Shown: in pieces, positions 1 to 9,348 of the stretch | Layout of the letters: each line of letters starts with the position of its first letter | How positions within the stretch are numbered: the stretch's first letter is position 1 | NCBI RefSeq assembly: GCF_000813005.1 | Contig: NZ_JSYP01000010.1 | Span: 81,828-145,827, forward strand | Direction of reading: 5' to 3' | Source of the DNA: Flavobacterium sp. KMS | GTDB lineage: Bacteria > Bacteroidota > Bacteroidia > Flavobacteriales > Flavobacteriaceae | DNA length: 64,000 bases | The notes under the pieces: model-generated | Told to the model about the DNA's origin: nothing | The model's input: the letters and a program-made list of their open reading frames with translations, nothing else | Databases searched by the model: none | Made by a program: the position numbers and the translations under genes

Positions 1-489
1 GTTGAAATTCTTAAAAATGAGCTTCAAATAGTTTTGGATAATAATATCCAGAACGGTGGAGAATATCAGATTAATGACGGTATTAAAGCAATGATGGCTA
101 ACGGAAAAGTTTTTAAAACCGGTAGCGTAGATGAATGGATGGATTGTGGTAATAAAGATGTTACTGTCGAAACTAATTCCAGAATGTTAGGATTCTTGCA
201 TAATGATGGAGAACATTTAGTAGATTATGATGTAAAATTAGAAAACTCAACTATTATTCCACCGTGTTACATTGGTGAAAACGTAGTATTGAAAAATGCA
301 ACTGTAGGACCTAATGTATCTCTAGGAAAAGGATGTTATGTTATTGATAGTTCAATCAAAAATAGTTTGGTGCAAACTAATGCACAAATAAAAAACGCTA
401 ATTTAGACAATGCAATGATAGGAAATCACGTTGTTTACGATGGTAAGTTTACTAGCATTAGCATAGGTGATTATTCGGTTTTAGAATAA
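1..489 (+). CDS. Sugar-nucleotide (NDP-sugar) transferase, 5' truncated by window edge
   Basis: The reading frame is open from base 1, so this is the C-terminal 162 residues of a longer protein; the TTG at 34 is only an internal Leu codon. The segment GSVDEWMDCGNKD followed by imperfect hexapeptide repeats (IIPPCYIGENVVL, ATVGPNVSLG) is what follows the catalytic domain in RmlA/GlmU-like nucleotidyltransferases and suggests a left-handed beta-helix tail. The family joins a nucleoside triphosphate to a sugar 1-phosphate in the cytoplasm. The catalytic domain lies outside the window, so the sugar cannot be named. It leads a plus-strand run with the TPR, DUF4292 and EnvC-like genes. Confidence 0.8.
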   Translation, partial: VEILKNELQIVLDNNIQNGGEYQINDGIKAMMANGKVFKTGSVDEWMDCGNKDVTVETNSRMLGFLHNDGEHLVDYDVKLENSTIIPPCYIGENVVLKNATVGPNVSLGKGCYVIDSSIKNSLVQTNAQIKNANLDNAMIGNHVVYDGKFTSISIGDYSVLE

Positions 490-540
490 ACAAGAAGTCA
501 AAAAGGGTTCGTTTTTACTTTAAATGTCAATAATATAAAA

Positions 541-1890
541 ATGAAAAAAAGAGTTTTAATAATTGTATTTATGGCTTTGCTTGGCAATCAGGCTTCGATA
601 ATGGCTCAAACTGAACCAGAAGATATTGCTATGGCTACCGATGAATTTCAGGACTCTTTTTATGAATCGTTATTGCAAAAAGGTATCGAGAATTATGACA
701 AAGCAATAACAGCTTTGCAAAAATGCGAGAAATTGCAACCTAATGACGCAACTGTTTATTTTGAATTAGGTAAAAACTACCTGTCTTTAAAAGATTATAG
801 AAATGCTCAAAGTTCGTTTGAAAAAGCGGTACAGATAAATCCAAAAAACAAGTGGTTTTGGTTGGGTATTTATGATGTTTCTTACCAGACTAAAAATTAT
901 CCTTTGGCGATAGAAACGATCCAGAAGATTATTCCGTTTGATGAGGAATATAAAGACGATCTGATTTCTTTGTACATGATTACAAATCAGTGGGACAAAG
1001 CGCTTGCATTGATTAATGAAATGAATGACAAGTTTGGAAAATCAAGTGAAAGAGAATTATATAAGGCACAGATTTTGTCACAAGGAAAATATCAAAATGT
1101 CGAAATAGAAAGTCTTACGGATCAGATTAAGAAAAACCCGAAAGAAGAGTCTAATTATATTGCTTTGATTTCTTTGTATGCAAAAAATAATGATGCTAAT
1201 AAGGTATTGGAAATTACGCAACAATTAGAGAAAGCAATTCCAACATCGGAGTGGGCACAAGTAAGTTCTTTTAAAACGTATTTAGATCAGAACCAACCTG
1301 AAAAAGCAATCCAGGCAATGGATGTTGTTTTAAAAAATTCTAAAATAGATTCGAAAATCAAACATAGAATATTAAACGAATTTCTAATTTTTGTAGGTAA
1401 GAATCCACAATATAGTCCTGATTTGGATAAAGCGATTACTTATTTTAAGAATGACCCAGATGTAGATGTTGCAAAAGAAATAGGGAAGTTTTATCATAGC
1501 AAAAACCAATTTGATCAGGCAACTAAATATTATGAGTTGTCAGTAAATTCGGCTTCGCAAGTAGATATAGAAACAAATTTACTTTTGCTTCAAGCGTACA
1601 CCGAAACTAAACAATACGAACCGATGGGAAAACGTTCGCAGGTAATGATAGAAACATTCCCAACGCAACCGCAGTTTTATTTTTATTCGGGATTGGCTAA
1701 TAATCAGTTGCAACAATTTAAAAAAGCAAAAGACGTTTTAGAAATGGGACTTGATTATGTTGTAGATGATGTAACTTTAGAAGCAAATTTTAACATTCAG
1801 TTAGGAGAAGCTTATAATGGTTTAGGAGATTTGAAGAAAAAAGAAGCGTATTTTGCGAAGGCAAATCAATTATTAAGACAAAAAAAATAA
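541..1890 (+). CDS. Tetratricopeptide repeat protein, exported
   Basis: This 449-residue protein has a cleavable signal peptide (residues 1-22, ending SIMAQ), so it acts in the periplasm or on the outer membrane. TPR units are clear around residues 50-115 (for example YFELGKNYLSLKDYRNAQSS) and again near the C terminus (QLGEAYNGLGDLKKKEAYF). TPRs bind other proteins, and no catalytic motif is seen. It sits 51 bases after the nucleotidyltransferase gene and 43 before a DUF4292 lipoprotein gene, an order that I recall from other flavobacteria. An envelope assembly role is inferred only from context. Confidence 0.85.
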   Translation: MKKRVLIIVFMALLGNQASIMAQTEPEDIAMATDEFQDSFYESLLQKGIENYDKAITALQKCEKLQPNDATVYFELGKNYLSLKDYRNAQSSFEKAVQINPKNKWFWLGIYDVSYQTKNYPLAIETIQKIIPFDEEYKDDLISLYMITNQWDKALALINEMNDKFGKSSERELYKAQILSQGKYQNVEIESLTDQIKKNPKEESNYIALISLYAKNNDANKVLEITQQLEKAIPTSEWAQVSSFKTYLDQNQPEKAIQAMDVVLKNSKIDSKIKHRILNEFLIFVGKNPQYSPDLDKAITYFKNDPDVDVAKEIGKFYHSKNQFDQATKYYELSVNSASQVDIETNLLLLQAYTETKQYEPMGKRSQVMIETFPTQPQFYFYSGLANNQLQQFKKAKDVLEMGLDYVVDDVTLEANFNIQLGEAYNGLGDLKKKEAYFAKANQLLRQKK

Positions 1891-1933
1891 GAATCTTTTA
1901 TTTTAGGTAAAAGTTCAAAACAAATAAATTCTG

Positions 1934-2716
1934 ATGAAGAAATATCTAATGTTATTGTTACTCGTTTTTATTGTTTCGTGCAAATCGAAATCGGGTGCAG
2001 TACAAGGAAATAATACGAACAAAGAGGAAGTAAATCCAGTTTCTGCGAATAAAATTATCGACGGACATTATAATAATAAATTACAGTTTTCGACTTTATA
2101 TATTAAAGCTAGTGCAAAATATTCGGATGATAAACAAAATCAGAATGTTACGGCTGAGATAAAAATAAAAAAAGACGAACAGATTTTGGTAAGCATTCGT
2201 TTTCTTGGAATTACAATGGCAAAAGCTTTAATTACACCAAATTCGGTAAGCTATTATGAAAAAATTAGTAGCACTTATTATGATGGTGATTTTAGTAGTT
2301 TGAGCAAATGGTTAGGAACAGATTTAGATTTTAATAAAGTTCAAAATCTTTTGATAGGTGAAGCAATCGACGACTTAAAAAAAGGAAAATACACTGAAAC
2401 ATTAATTGACAGATTATATCGTTTGGACGAGGCAAAAGAAACGGATATTAAAAAATCATTCTTTTTTGAAGCAGATAAATTTTTATTGGAAAAAGAACAA
2501 ATTTCGCAAACTTCCAAAAATATCATGATGCAAATTGCATATGGTGAGAATAGAACTTTTGATCAGGGAATACTTCCAACAAGTATTGCAATAGAAGCGA
2601 TTCAACCAAAAGGAAAAACAGAAATCAATTTAAATTACAATACAATTACATTTAATGAAGAACTTTCTTTTCCTTATAGTGTCCCAAATGGATATAAAAA
2701 AATTATAATTAAGTAA
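1934..2716 (+). CDS. DUF4292 family lipoprotein
   Basis: The protein has 260 residues and a lipoprotein signal with lipobox FIVSC (Cys16), so it should be lipid-anchored. The body fits the DUF4292 family of Bacteroidetes, whose function is unknown and whose fold is thought to resemble LolA/LolB-type lipoprotein carriers. Features are an early beta-rich segment (ILVSIRFLGITMAKALITPN) and a late segment (TSIAIEAIQPKGKTEINLNY). It is two bases upstream of the EnvC-like gene, so the two are probably co-transcribed. Family assignment is from memory of the pattern. Confidence 0.8.
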   Translation: MKKYLMLLLLVFIVSCKSKSGAVQGNNTNKEEVNPVSANKIIDGHYNNKLQFSTLYIKASAKYSDDKQNQNVTAEIKIKKDEQILVSIRFLGITMAKALITPNSVSYYEKISSTYYDGDFSSLSKWLGTDLDFNKVQNLLIGEAIDDLKKGKYTETLIDRLYRLDEAKETDIKKSFFFEADKFLLEKEQISQTSKNIMMQIAYGENRTFDQGILPTSIAIEAIQPKGKTEINLNYNTITFNEELSFPYSVPNGYKKIIIK

Positions 2717-2739
2717 GTTTGCAAAAATATATTTTAAAG

Positions 2740-3987
2740 ATGCCAAAATTTCTCCTAAGCCTAATTCTTATTTGCACCACTTCGTTTATGTGGGCGCAAG
2801 ACTCGCAACAAGAAAAACTGGAACAACGTAAAGCTCAGATTCAACAAGAAATTAGAGATAACGAAAAAATGTTGCAGTCTGTAAAGAAGAAAGAAAAATC
2901 TGCGGTGAATGTTTTTATTGTTCAGTCTAATAAAATAAAACTTAAAGAAAAACTAATCAATACTACCGAAAAGCAAACGAAGCTTTTGAGTAATGATATG
3001 TATATCAATCAATCAAAAATTAATAAGCTTAAGAAAGAGTTAGAGATATTGAAAGCTGATTATGCTAAGATGATTCTTAAATCGTATAAAAGTCGCTCAG
3101 AACAAAGTAGAGCGATGTTCTTATTATCATCGGAGAGTTTTTTGCAAGCATATAAACGTGCACAGTATATGAAACAATATACTAATTTTAGAAAAAATCA
3201 AGGAGAAGAAATTCAATCAAAATCACTTCAATTAGCTGATTATAATTCAAAATTAGACGGACAAAGACAGGTAAAGAAAAAAATCATTGCCGAAAATGAA
3301 AAGGAAAAAGTAGCATTAGAGCAAGAAAAGAAAGAACAGCAAAAACTAGTTAACTCGATTAAGAAAGATAAAAATAAGATTATTGCTGATACGAAAAGTA
3401 AACAACAAGAATCGAAAAGAATCGACAGACAAATTGATCGTTTAATTCGTGAAGCTATTGCCGCTGCCAACCGTAAAGCTGCTGCAGAAAAAGAAAAAGA
3501 AACTGGAACAAAATCTGTTGCTGCAGTATCTGATACAAAAATTGCATTAACAGCCGAAGCTAAATTACTAGCTGCCGACTTTAAAGCTAATAGAGGTAAA
3601 TTACCTTGGCCGGTAGAAAAAGGATTTGTATCATTGGGTTATGGTGATCAGCCACATCCTATTTATAATACTCTGGTAATTCATAATAGTGGTGTCGAAA
3701 TCACGACAGAAGCAGGTTCAAACGCAAGAGCAGTTTTTGAAGGAGTTGTATCTAGCGTTATGGTATTATCTCCAATAAACAAGGCAGTAATGATCCAACA
3801 TGGAGATTACTTTACAGTATATCAAAATTTAAGTTCTGTATCTGTAAGTAAAGGAGATAAAGTAAGTATCAAACAAAATATAGGTAAGATTAGAACTAGT
3901 GGAGAAACAGGAAAAACAACCATTAAATTCTTAATACTACAAAACACAACATACAACAATCCGCAAAGTTGGTTGTATAATATGTAA
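2740..3987 (+). CDS. EnvC-like murein hydrolase activator (degenerate LytM/M23)
   Basis: I chose the ATG at 2740 rather than the TTG at 2719 because it gives a standard signal peptide ending FMWAQ. After the signal come about 240 residues of coiled coil rich in Lys, Glu and Gln, then a C-terminal LytM/M23-like domain (about the last 120 residues). The zinc-binding histidines of active M23 peptidases are not evident: the segments VYQNLSS and TIKFLILQN stand where YxHL and HLHFE would be. EnvC-type proteins with such dead domains do not cut peptidoglycan but switch on amidases at the division septum. A rho-independent terminator follows directly. Confidence 0.85.
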   Translation: MPKFLLSLILICTTSFMWAQDSQQEKLEQRKAQIQQEIRDNEKMLQSVKKKEKSAVNVFIVQSNKIKLKEKLINTTEKQTKLLSNDMYINQSKINKLKKELEILKADYAKMILKSYKSRSEQSRAMFLLSSESFLQAYKRAQYMKQYTNFRKNQGEEIQSKSLQLADYNSKLDGQRQVKKKIIAENEKEKVALEQEKKEQQKLVNSIKKDKNKIIADTKSKQQESKRIDRQIDRLIREAIAAANRKAAAEKEKETGTKSVAAVSDTKIALTAEAKLLAADFKANRGKLPWPVEKGFVSLGYGDQPHPIYNTLVIHNSGVEITTEAGSNARAVFEGVVSSVMVLSPINKAVMIQHGDYFTVYQNLSSVSVSKGDKVSIKQNIGKIRTSGETGKTTIKFLILQNTTYNNPQSWLYNM

Positions 3988-3991
3988 TAAA

Positions 3992-4017
3992 AAACGGGAC
4001 ATTAGTCCCGTTTTTTT
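3992..4017 (+). terminator. Rho-independent terminator after the EnvC-like gene
   Basis: A perfect 6-bp stem CGGGAC/GTCCCG (3995-4000 and 4005-4010) with a 4-base loop is followed by seven T's. It closes the plus-strand envelope operon, and its A-rich left flank may also serve the converging CBS gene. Confidence 0.9.
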
Positions 4018-4033
4018 ATGGTTATATTTTGAT

Positions 4034-4453
4034 TTAATCGTATTGTTCTAAAAAGTATCTTACAACATCGGTTGTTGTAACAATACCTTTAAGTTCTCCA
4101 TTATCGACTACAGGTAAAGCGTGGAATTCTTCTTTCACAAAAATTTCTGCTAAATCTCTTATAATCGAATCCGATGATACCGTCATAGGTTTTGATGTCA
4201 TTACTTGAGGAATGGTAAGCATATCCAGGATTGCTTCATCGGCACCTTCTTGTCCTTCAAATAAAGCTCCAAATGTTAATCGGTTTATATCTGTACGACT
4301 TATAATACCAATCACTTCTTTACCTCGAACGATTGGGATGTGTCTAATGGTATTTTTTTTCAACTTTTCGACTACCATTCTTAAGCCGTCATTTTCATTT
4401 GCAGTTACTACGGTTTTAGTCATTATATGACTAATTGGTTCTCTCTTTTTCAT
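4034..4453 (-). CDS. Tandem CBS-domain protein
   Basis: The 139 residues are almost exactly one CBS pair (Bateman module). The first unit covers about residues 8-57 (VVTANENDGLRMVVEKL, IGIISRTDINRL) and the second residues 84-137 (VSSDSIIRDLAEIFVKEEF, GIVTTTDVVRYFLE). CBS pairs bind adenosyl ligands such as AMP, ATP or SAM and regulate partner proteins. No transporter, kinase or other effector domain is fused. It is a lone gene converging on the EnvC-like gene, so its partner is unknown. Confidence 0.9.
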   Translation of the reverse strand: MKKREPISHIMTKTVVTANENDGLRMVVEKLKKNTIRHIPIVRGKEVIGIISRTDINRLTFGALFEGQEGADEAILDMLTIPQVMTSKPMTVSSDSIIRDLAEIFVKEEFHALPVVDNGELKGIVTTTDVVRYFLEQYD

Positions 4454-4670
4454 AATAGATGTGTTGTTATATTTCTATTAAAGGTGTAAAATATTTCTGA
4501 TAAAAAATATGATTTTTATCACATTGGAGAAATGAAATCGAGGAGGAATAATTATTCCAATTTTAGGCTTTTATTAAAAAAGAGTATCGAAATTTGCACT
4601 AATGAAGATAAGAATAGAAAAATCATCTTATTGTTCATTTGAAATTGTATCGATTGAAATTTAAAAATAG

Positions 4671-4678
4671 TATTTTTG
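4671..4678 (+). promoter_or_regulatory. Putative -7 element of rbfA (TATTTTTG)
   Basis: This matches the Bacteroidetes -7 consensus TAnnTTTG. Its last base is only 5 bases before the ATG of rbfA, so transcription may start at or next to the start codon, giving a leaderless or nearly leaderless mRNA. No -33 TTG at the ideal 19-21 base spacing was found; the nearest TTGs are at other spacings. Confidence 0.45.
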
Positions 4679-4682
4679 CACT

Positions 4683-5075
4683 ATGGAAACAAATAGACAG
4701 AAAAAAATAGGCGGTGTCATCCAAAAGGATTTGGTTGATATTTTGCAAGGTGAAGTGAGAAAAAATGGAATTAACAATTTGATAATTTCAGTATCCAAAG
4801 TTAGCGTAACTACAGATTTATCTGTGGCAACAGTATATTTAAGTATTTTTCCTCAGGATAAAGCTAAAGAAACATTGGCAGCAATTAAGTCAAATTCAAC
4901 TTTGATTAAGCATGATTTATCACAACGCGTACGTTTACAATTACGTAAAGTGCCAAACTTAGTTTTCTTTATAGATGACTCATTAGATTATATTGAGAAA
5001 ATAGATAATGCATTAGCAAATAGAGATAACCCAATAGAAAATCGTGATCTTTTAGAAAAAAGAAGAAAATCATAG
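4683..5075 (+). CDS. rbfA: Ribosome-binding factor A
   Basis: RbfA helps mature the 30S subunit and the 5' end of 16S rRNA. The 130-residue length and sequence are typical: basic N-terminal helix (ETNRQKKIGGVIQKDLVDIL), KH-like core with VSVTTDLSVATVYLSIFP, and the late RLQLRKVPNLVFFIDDSLDY segment. The permease gene follows after one base, an arrangement that I recall from other flavobacteria, which suggests co-transcription. Confidence 0.95.
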   Translation: METNRQKKIGGVIQKDLVDILQGEVRKNGINNLIISVSKVSVTTDLSVATVYLSIFPQDKAKETLAAIKSNSTLIKHDLSQRVRLQLRKVPNLVFFIDDSLDYIEKIDNALANRDNPIENRDLLEKRRKS

Positions 5076-5076
5076 T

Positions 5077-6276
5077 TTGAACTTTCCCCTTTACATAGCC
5101 AAACGGTATATTTTTAGCAAAAGTAAAAACAATGCTATCAATATCATAAATCGTATTGCCAGCCTTGGAATTATTGTTGGTACAATGGCTTTGTTTGTGG
5201 TTTTATCCGTTTTTAGCGGATTAAAAGTATTCAGTCTTTCTTTTACAAATGAGATAGATCCTGATTTAAAAATTGAAAGTACCTACGGAAAATCATTTTT
5301 GGTTACTCCAGATCAGGAATCTCAGATTAAAAAAATTGAAGGAGTTGCTTTGTACACTAAAATAATCGAAGAACGGGTTTTGTTTATTTTTAATGGAAAA
5401 CAACAAGTTACCTACTTAAAAGGAGTTGATCGTAATTATCCTGTTGTAAACGATATTAGAAAAAAACTCTTTAACGGACAATGGCTAAAACCCGATACGT
5501 ATCAGGTTGTTGTAGGGTATGGGATTTCTAAAAACTTTTCGATGGGAATATTGGATTTCGAAAATCCATTGCAAGTATTTGCTCCAAAACCAGGAAAGGG
5601 CGCAATCGAAAATCCTGAAGAAGCTTTTAGTAAAACCGATGTATTGCCTGTTGGGATATATTCGATAAGCGAGGATTTAGATTCTAAATATGTTTTTGCC
5701 GATTTAGGATTGGTTCAGGAGTTATTGGAATATAAGCCGAATCAGATTTCGGGAATTGAGTTTAAGTTAAAACCGAATGCAAACGAATCTAATATCAATT
5801 CGCAATTACAAAAGATTTTCAATAATAAAGTCACTACAAAAAATAGGGCTCAACTTAATGCGTCTTTGTATAAAATGCTTAATACCGAAAACATTGCGGT
5901 ATATTTAATCTTTACATTGGTAATTATAGTAGCTCTTTTTAATTTAATTGGAGCATTAATCATGATGATCTTGGATAAAAAAGGCAATCTAAAAACGCTT
6001 TTTAATCTAGGAACAGAAATCAAAGATTTGCGAAAAATATTTTTGCTACAAGGAACCTTGCTTAGTGTATTTGGAGGATTAATTGGTCTTGTTTTAGGTG
6101 TTATTTTGGTCCTATTACAACAACGATTTGAACTTATCATGATTACTGCAACGCTAGCATTTCCTGTTGTTTTTACTCTCGAAAATGTATTTATTGTTTT
6201 AGGGACTATATTTTCACTTGGATTTATAGCTTCATTTATAGCAAGTAAGCGCGTTAGCGAAAAATTGCTAGATTAG
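5077..6276 (+). CDS. LolC/LolE-type ABC transporter permease
   Basis: This 399-residue MacB/FtsX-superfamily permease has one N-terminal membrane helix (about residues 28-48), a large periplasmic domain (about 50-265), and three C-terminal helices (about 275-297, 318-345 and 365-390). That plan matches LolC/E, which extract lipoproteins from the inner membrane together with the LolD ATPase. The start is TTG at 5077, one base after rbfA; the N-terminal NFPLYIAKRYIFSKSKNNAI is family-typical, so the TTG is likely real. No ATPase gene is adjacent. Confidence 0.85.
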   Translation: MNFPLYIAKRYIFSKSKNNAINIINRIASLGIIVGTMALFVVLSVFSGLKVFSLSFTNEIDPDLKIESTYGKSFLVTPDQESQIKKIEGVALYTKIIEERVLFIFNGKQQVTYLKGVDRNYPVVNDIRKKLFNGQWLKPDTYQVVVGYGISKNFSMGILDFENPLQVFAPKPGKGAIENPEEAFSKTDVLPVGIYSISEDLDSKYVFADLGLVQELLEYKPNQISGIEFKLKPNANESNINSQLQKIFNNKVTTKNRAQLNASLYKMLNTENIAVYLIFTLVIIVALFNLIGALIMMILDKKGNLKTLFNLGTEIKDLRKIFLLQGTLLSVFGGLIGLVLGVILVLLQQRFELIMITATLAFPVVFTLENVFIVLGTIFSLGFIASFIASKRVSEKLLD

Positions 6277-6399
6277 AATTTTTATTCTAAAATTAAAAAT
6301 ATTACTTATATTTATCGTCTTAAAAAAAATACGCTATGATAGTTTCTGCCTAATCCTATTTTATTTTTAGAATAATTAGGATGCCTTCAAATTTTTTAA

Positions 6400-6428
6400 G
6401 TCCAGCCAATAAACAATTGGTTCTGGAC
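6400..6428 (+). other. Stem-loop in the leader of the MATE gene
   Basis: GTCCAGCCAAT at 6400-6410 pairs with ATTGG plus CTGGAC (6416-6428), leaving a two-base bulge. Another hairpin (CCTAAT/ATTAGG) lies just upstream around 6350-6381. Neither is followed by a T tract, so these are structured leader or intergenic DNA rather than terminators. I do not recognise a known riboswitch. Confidence 0.4.
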
Positions 6429-6454
6429 AATTTTATCATATATCCTTAATTATC

Positions 6455-7882
6455 ATGACAGAAACAACAATACAGAAAAGTTTATTTTCTCGAATTTTCT
6501 CAACAATAAAACAAGCTATCAAAGGAGATGAATCTTTTGATTACACTTCGGGCAGTATCAAAAAAGCCGTAATTCTTCTTGCTATTCCAATGGTATTAGA
6601 AATGCTTATGGAATCGGTTTTTGCATTGGTCGATTTATATTTCGTAGGACATCTGGAGCATAGCAGTTTTGCTATTCAGGCAGTTGGACTTACAGAGTCG
6701 GTTATTACGATTGTTTACTCGATTGCAATCGGGATTAGTATGGCTGCAACAGCAGTTGTTGCTCGTCGTATAGGCGAAAAAGATCCTGTTGCCGCAGCAA
6801 AAGCAGGAATGCAAGCTATTATTATTGCTTTTGCAATTAATAGTGTGATTAGTATTTTTGGTTTTATTTATGCCAAAGACATCTTGTTACTTATGGGCGC
6901 GTCTGCAGAAGCGGCAGAATATGGTTATAAATTCACCCAAATAATGATAGGCGGAAGCTTATGTGTGATGCTTTTATTTCTTATCAACGGAATTTTTCGT
7001 GGAGCAGGAAATGCTGCTATAGCCATGAAAAGTCTTTGGATTGCTAATATTTGTAACATTATCTTATGTCCTATTTTAATTAACGGACTAGGACCAATTC
7101 CTGCTTTTGGATTAGTTGGAGCTGCAATAGCAACAACTTCTGGACGAAGTATTGGTGTGTTATATCAATTGTACCACTTGTTTAATGGTCGTGGAGTTTT
7201 AAAGATTATTTCATCTTACTTTATTCCAGACTTTGAGCAAATCAAGGCATTGGTAAAAATTGCTGCACCAGGAGTATTACAATTTGTTATTGCATCTTGT
7301 AGTTGGATTTTTCTGGCACAATTGGTAGCAACAACAGGTGGAGATCATGGTTCTGCAGGATATCAAACCGCATTACGTATCATGATGTTTTTTATTCTTC
7401 CGGCTTGGGGATTAAGTAATGCTGCAGCCACTTTGGTTGGGCAAAACTTGGGTGCGAAACAAATAGAACGTGCTGAAAAATCGGTTTTTACAACCGCAAA
7501 GTACAATGTCATTTTTATGGCTACAATTATGCTAATCACCTTCTTTTTTGCAAAATATATAGTTTCATTTTTTACCAATGATATCCTTATCCAAAACATA
7601 GCTGTCGAAGCATTACAGATTATGAGTTCTGGATACATTTTCTACGGAATTGGGATGGTATTAATTAATACCTTTAATGGTGCTGGAGATACCTGGACAC
7701 CTACATTGGTTAACTTTTTTGGGTTCTGGTTATTTCAGATTCCATTAGCCTATGCATTAGCGAAACATTTTAAAATGGGACCAACAGGAGTTTTTATTGC
7801 AATTCCAGTTGCCGAAACGGCGATAACGTTGGCAAGTATAGTACTTTACAAAAAAGGAAAATGGAAACGTACTCAGGTATAG
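6455..7882 (+). CDS. MATE family multidrug/Na+ or H+ antiporter
   Basis: The 475 residues carry two homologous halves of about six membrane helices each, starting with SIKKAVILLAIPMVLEMLM (about residue 33). Family-typical segments are FALVDLYFVGHL and, in the second half, NAAATLVGQNLGAKQIERA. MATE proteins export cationic drugs or metabolites in exchange for Na+ or H+. The substrate cannot be read from sequence. The gene stands alone, 178 bases after the LolE-like gene, and ends before a bidirectional terminator. Confidence 0.92.
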   Translation: MTETTIQKSLFSRIFSTIKQAIKGDESFDYTSGSIKKAVILLAIPMVLEMLMESVFALVDLYFVGHLEHSSFAIQAVGLTESVITIVYSIAIGISMAATAVVARRIGEKDPVAAAKAGMQAIIIAFAINSVISIFGFIYAKDILLLMGASAEAAEYGYKFTQIMIGGSLCVMLLFLINGIFRGAGNAAIAMKSLWIANICNIILCPILINGLGPIPAFGLVGAAIATTSGRSIGVLYQLYHLFNGRGVLKIISSYFIPDFEQIKALVKIAAPGVLQFVIASCSWIFLAQLVATTGGDHGSAGYQTALRIMMFFILPAWGLSNAAATLVGQNLGAKQIERAEKSVFTTAKYNVIFMATIMLITFFFAKYIVSFFTNDILIQNIAVEALQIMSSGYIFYGIGMVLINTFNGAGDTWTPTLVNFFGFWLFQIPLAYALAKHFKMGPTGVFIAIPVAETAITLASIVLYKKGKWKRTQV

Positions 7883-7984
7883 TAATTTTAAAAGACTAAG
7901 ACAGATTGCACGAATTTCCACAAATTAATCCGCGGTAATTATACAAGAATGGAAAAACGAAGAATCATTTATGATTGTAAAATA

Positions 7985-8016
7985 AGAAAGACCGTCAATT
8001 GACGGTCTTTTATTTT
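7985..8016. terminator. Bidirectional terminator between the MATE gene and dusB
   Basis: A perfect inverted repeat AAAGACCGTC/GACGGTCTTT (7987-7996 and 8001-8010) with loop AATT is flanked by A's on one side and T's on the other, so it can stop both converging genes. Confidence 0.88.
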
Positions 8017-8062
8017 AAAACATCTTTGTCAAAGTTTAAAACTTCTCCTTTTTTTATGCTTT

Positions 8063-9061
8063 TTAAACAAATTCGTATCCAGCATATACTTCCTGGATTT
8101 CGTTCATTACATTAAATAATCCTTGAGGATCATCGATTGTAACTAGTTTTTGTTTGTATTCTTTAAACGAGTGGATTCCTTTGAAGTAATTGGTATAATG
8201 ACGACGCATTTCTACAATTCCTAAGCGTTCGCCTTTCCATTCCATCGACCACGTAAGGTGGTTTCTTGCGGCTTCTACACGATCACTAACGGTTGGAGCG
8301 GGTAAATGCTCACCAGTTTCAAAAAAGTGCTTTATTTCGTTAAAAATCCAAGGATAGCCAATTGCAGCACGACCAATCATAATACCGTCGATACCGTATT
8401 CATTTTTAAATTTTAATGCTTTTTCTGGACTATCGATATCGCCATTTCCGAAGATAGGCATCGTAATTCTTGGGTTATTTTTTACACGTGCAATATGCGA
8501 CCAGTCTGAATGGCCTTTGTACATTTGAGCACGTGTTCTTGCATGAATCGTTAATGCTTGTACACCTATATCTTGTAAGCGTTCGGCAACTTCATCGATA
8601 TTTATCGAGTTATCATCCCAACCCAAACGAGTTTTTACAGTAACAGGCAAATTAGTACTATCGATAACAGCTTTGGTTAAACGTACCATTAAATCAACAT
8701 CTTTAAGAACTCCTGCACCAGCACCTTTACAAACTACTTTCTTTACAGGACAACCAAAATTAATATCAATTAAATCAGGATTCACTGTAGTAACAATTTT
8801 TGATGACATTGCCATCGCTTCTTCATCTCCACCAAAAATCTGAATTCCAACAGGGCGTTCGTAATCAAAAATATCCAACTTCATTCGGCTTTTAATAGCG
8901 TCACGAATTAATCCTTCCGAAGAAATAAATTCCGAATACATTAAATCTGCTCCGTGTGTTTTGCACAATCTACGGAACGGTGGATCACTCACATCTTCCA
9001 TAGGAGCGAGTAGTAAAGGAAATTCGGGTAATTCTATGTTGCCAATCTTGACCATCTTCAT
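8063..9061 (-). CDS. dusB: tRNA-dihydrouridine synthase, DusB type
   Basis: This flavoenzyme reduces specific uridines in the tRNA D-loop. Seen here are the N-terminal FPLLLAPMEDVSDPPFRRL, the catalytic motif NFGCPVKKV with a second CKGAGAG, the tRNA/FMN motif HARTRAQMYKG, and IFGNGDIDSPEKA followed by GIDGIMIGRAAIGYPWIF. The frame continues to a TTG at 9073, but the ATG codons at 9061 and 9055 are better starts. I picked 9061. Length about 332 fits the family. It marks the edge of the housekeeping region; a repeat-rich gap separates it from the pigment cluster. Confidence 0.93.
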   Translation of the reverse strand: MKMVKIGNIELPEFPLLLAPMEDVSDPPFRRLCKTHGADLMYSEFISSEGLIRDAIKSRMKLDIFDYERPVGIQIFGGDEEAMAMSSKIVTTVNPDLIDINFGCPVKKVVCKGAGAGVLKDVDLMVRLTKAVIDSTNLPVTVKTRLGWDDNSINIDEVAERLQDIGVQALTIHARTRAQMYKGHSDWSHIARVKNNPRITMPIFGNGDIDSPEKALKFKNEYGIDGIMIGRAAIGYPWIFNEIKHFFETGEHLPAPTVSDRVEAARNHLTWSMEWKGERLGIVEMRRHYTNYFKGIHSFKEYKQKLVTIDDPQGLFNVMNEIQEVYAGYEFV

Positions 9062-9262
9062 TATTTTTTGCAAAATTACAACTTTTAGTTTAATTCCTTG
9101 CTATTTAGAGATTCAAAGGGGGAGGAGAGGTGCAAAGGCTTAGAGAAGGTTCAGAGGTTCAAAGGTTTTCTATAGAGGTGTGGCAGTTTGTCTCTATAAA
9201 AAGATTAAAGGCTCAAAGGTTTTAAAAAAGGATCGCATTATTTCCAATTTTAAAACCTTTGA

Positions 9263-9344
9263 GCCTTTGTTACTCATAGCCCCAGAGCCTTCTTTAAACC
9301 TTTGTAACTTTAGACGCACTGCGGTGCGTCTCTACGGAAAACCT
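9263..9344. repeat. 82-bp direct repeat, copy 1, with palindrome
   Basis: This copy and the next (9349-9430) align without gaps with a few mismatches, period 86. The core is AGACGCACTGCGGTGCGTCT at 9312-9331, an 8-bp stem with a 4-base loop, much richer in GC than its surroundings. Confidence 0.88.
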
Positions 9345-9348
9345 CTGC

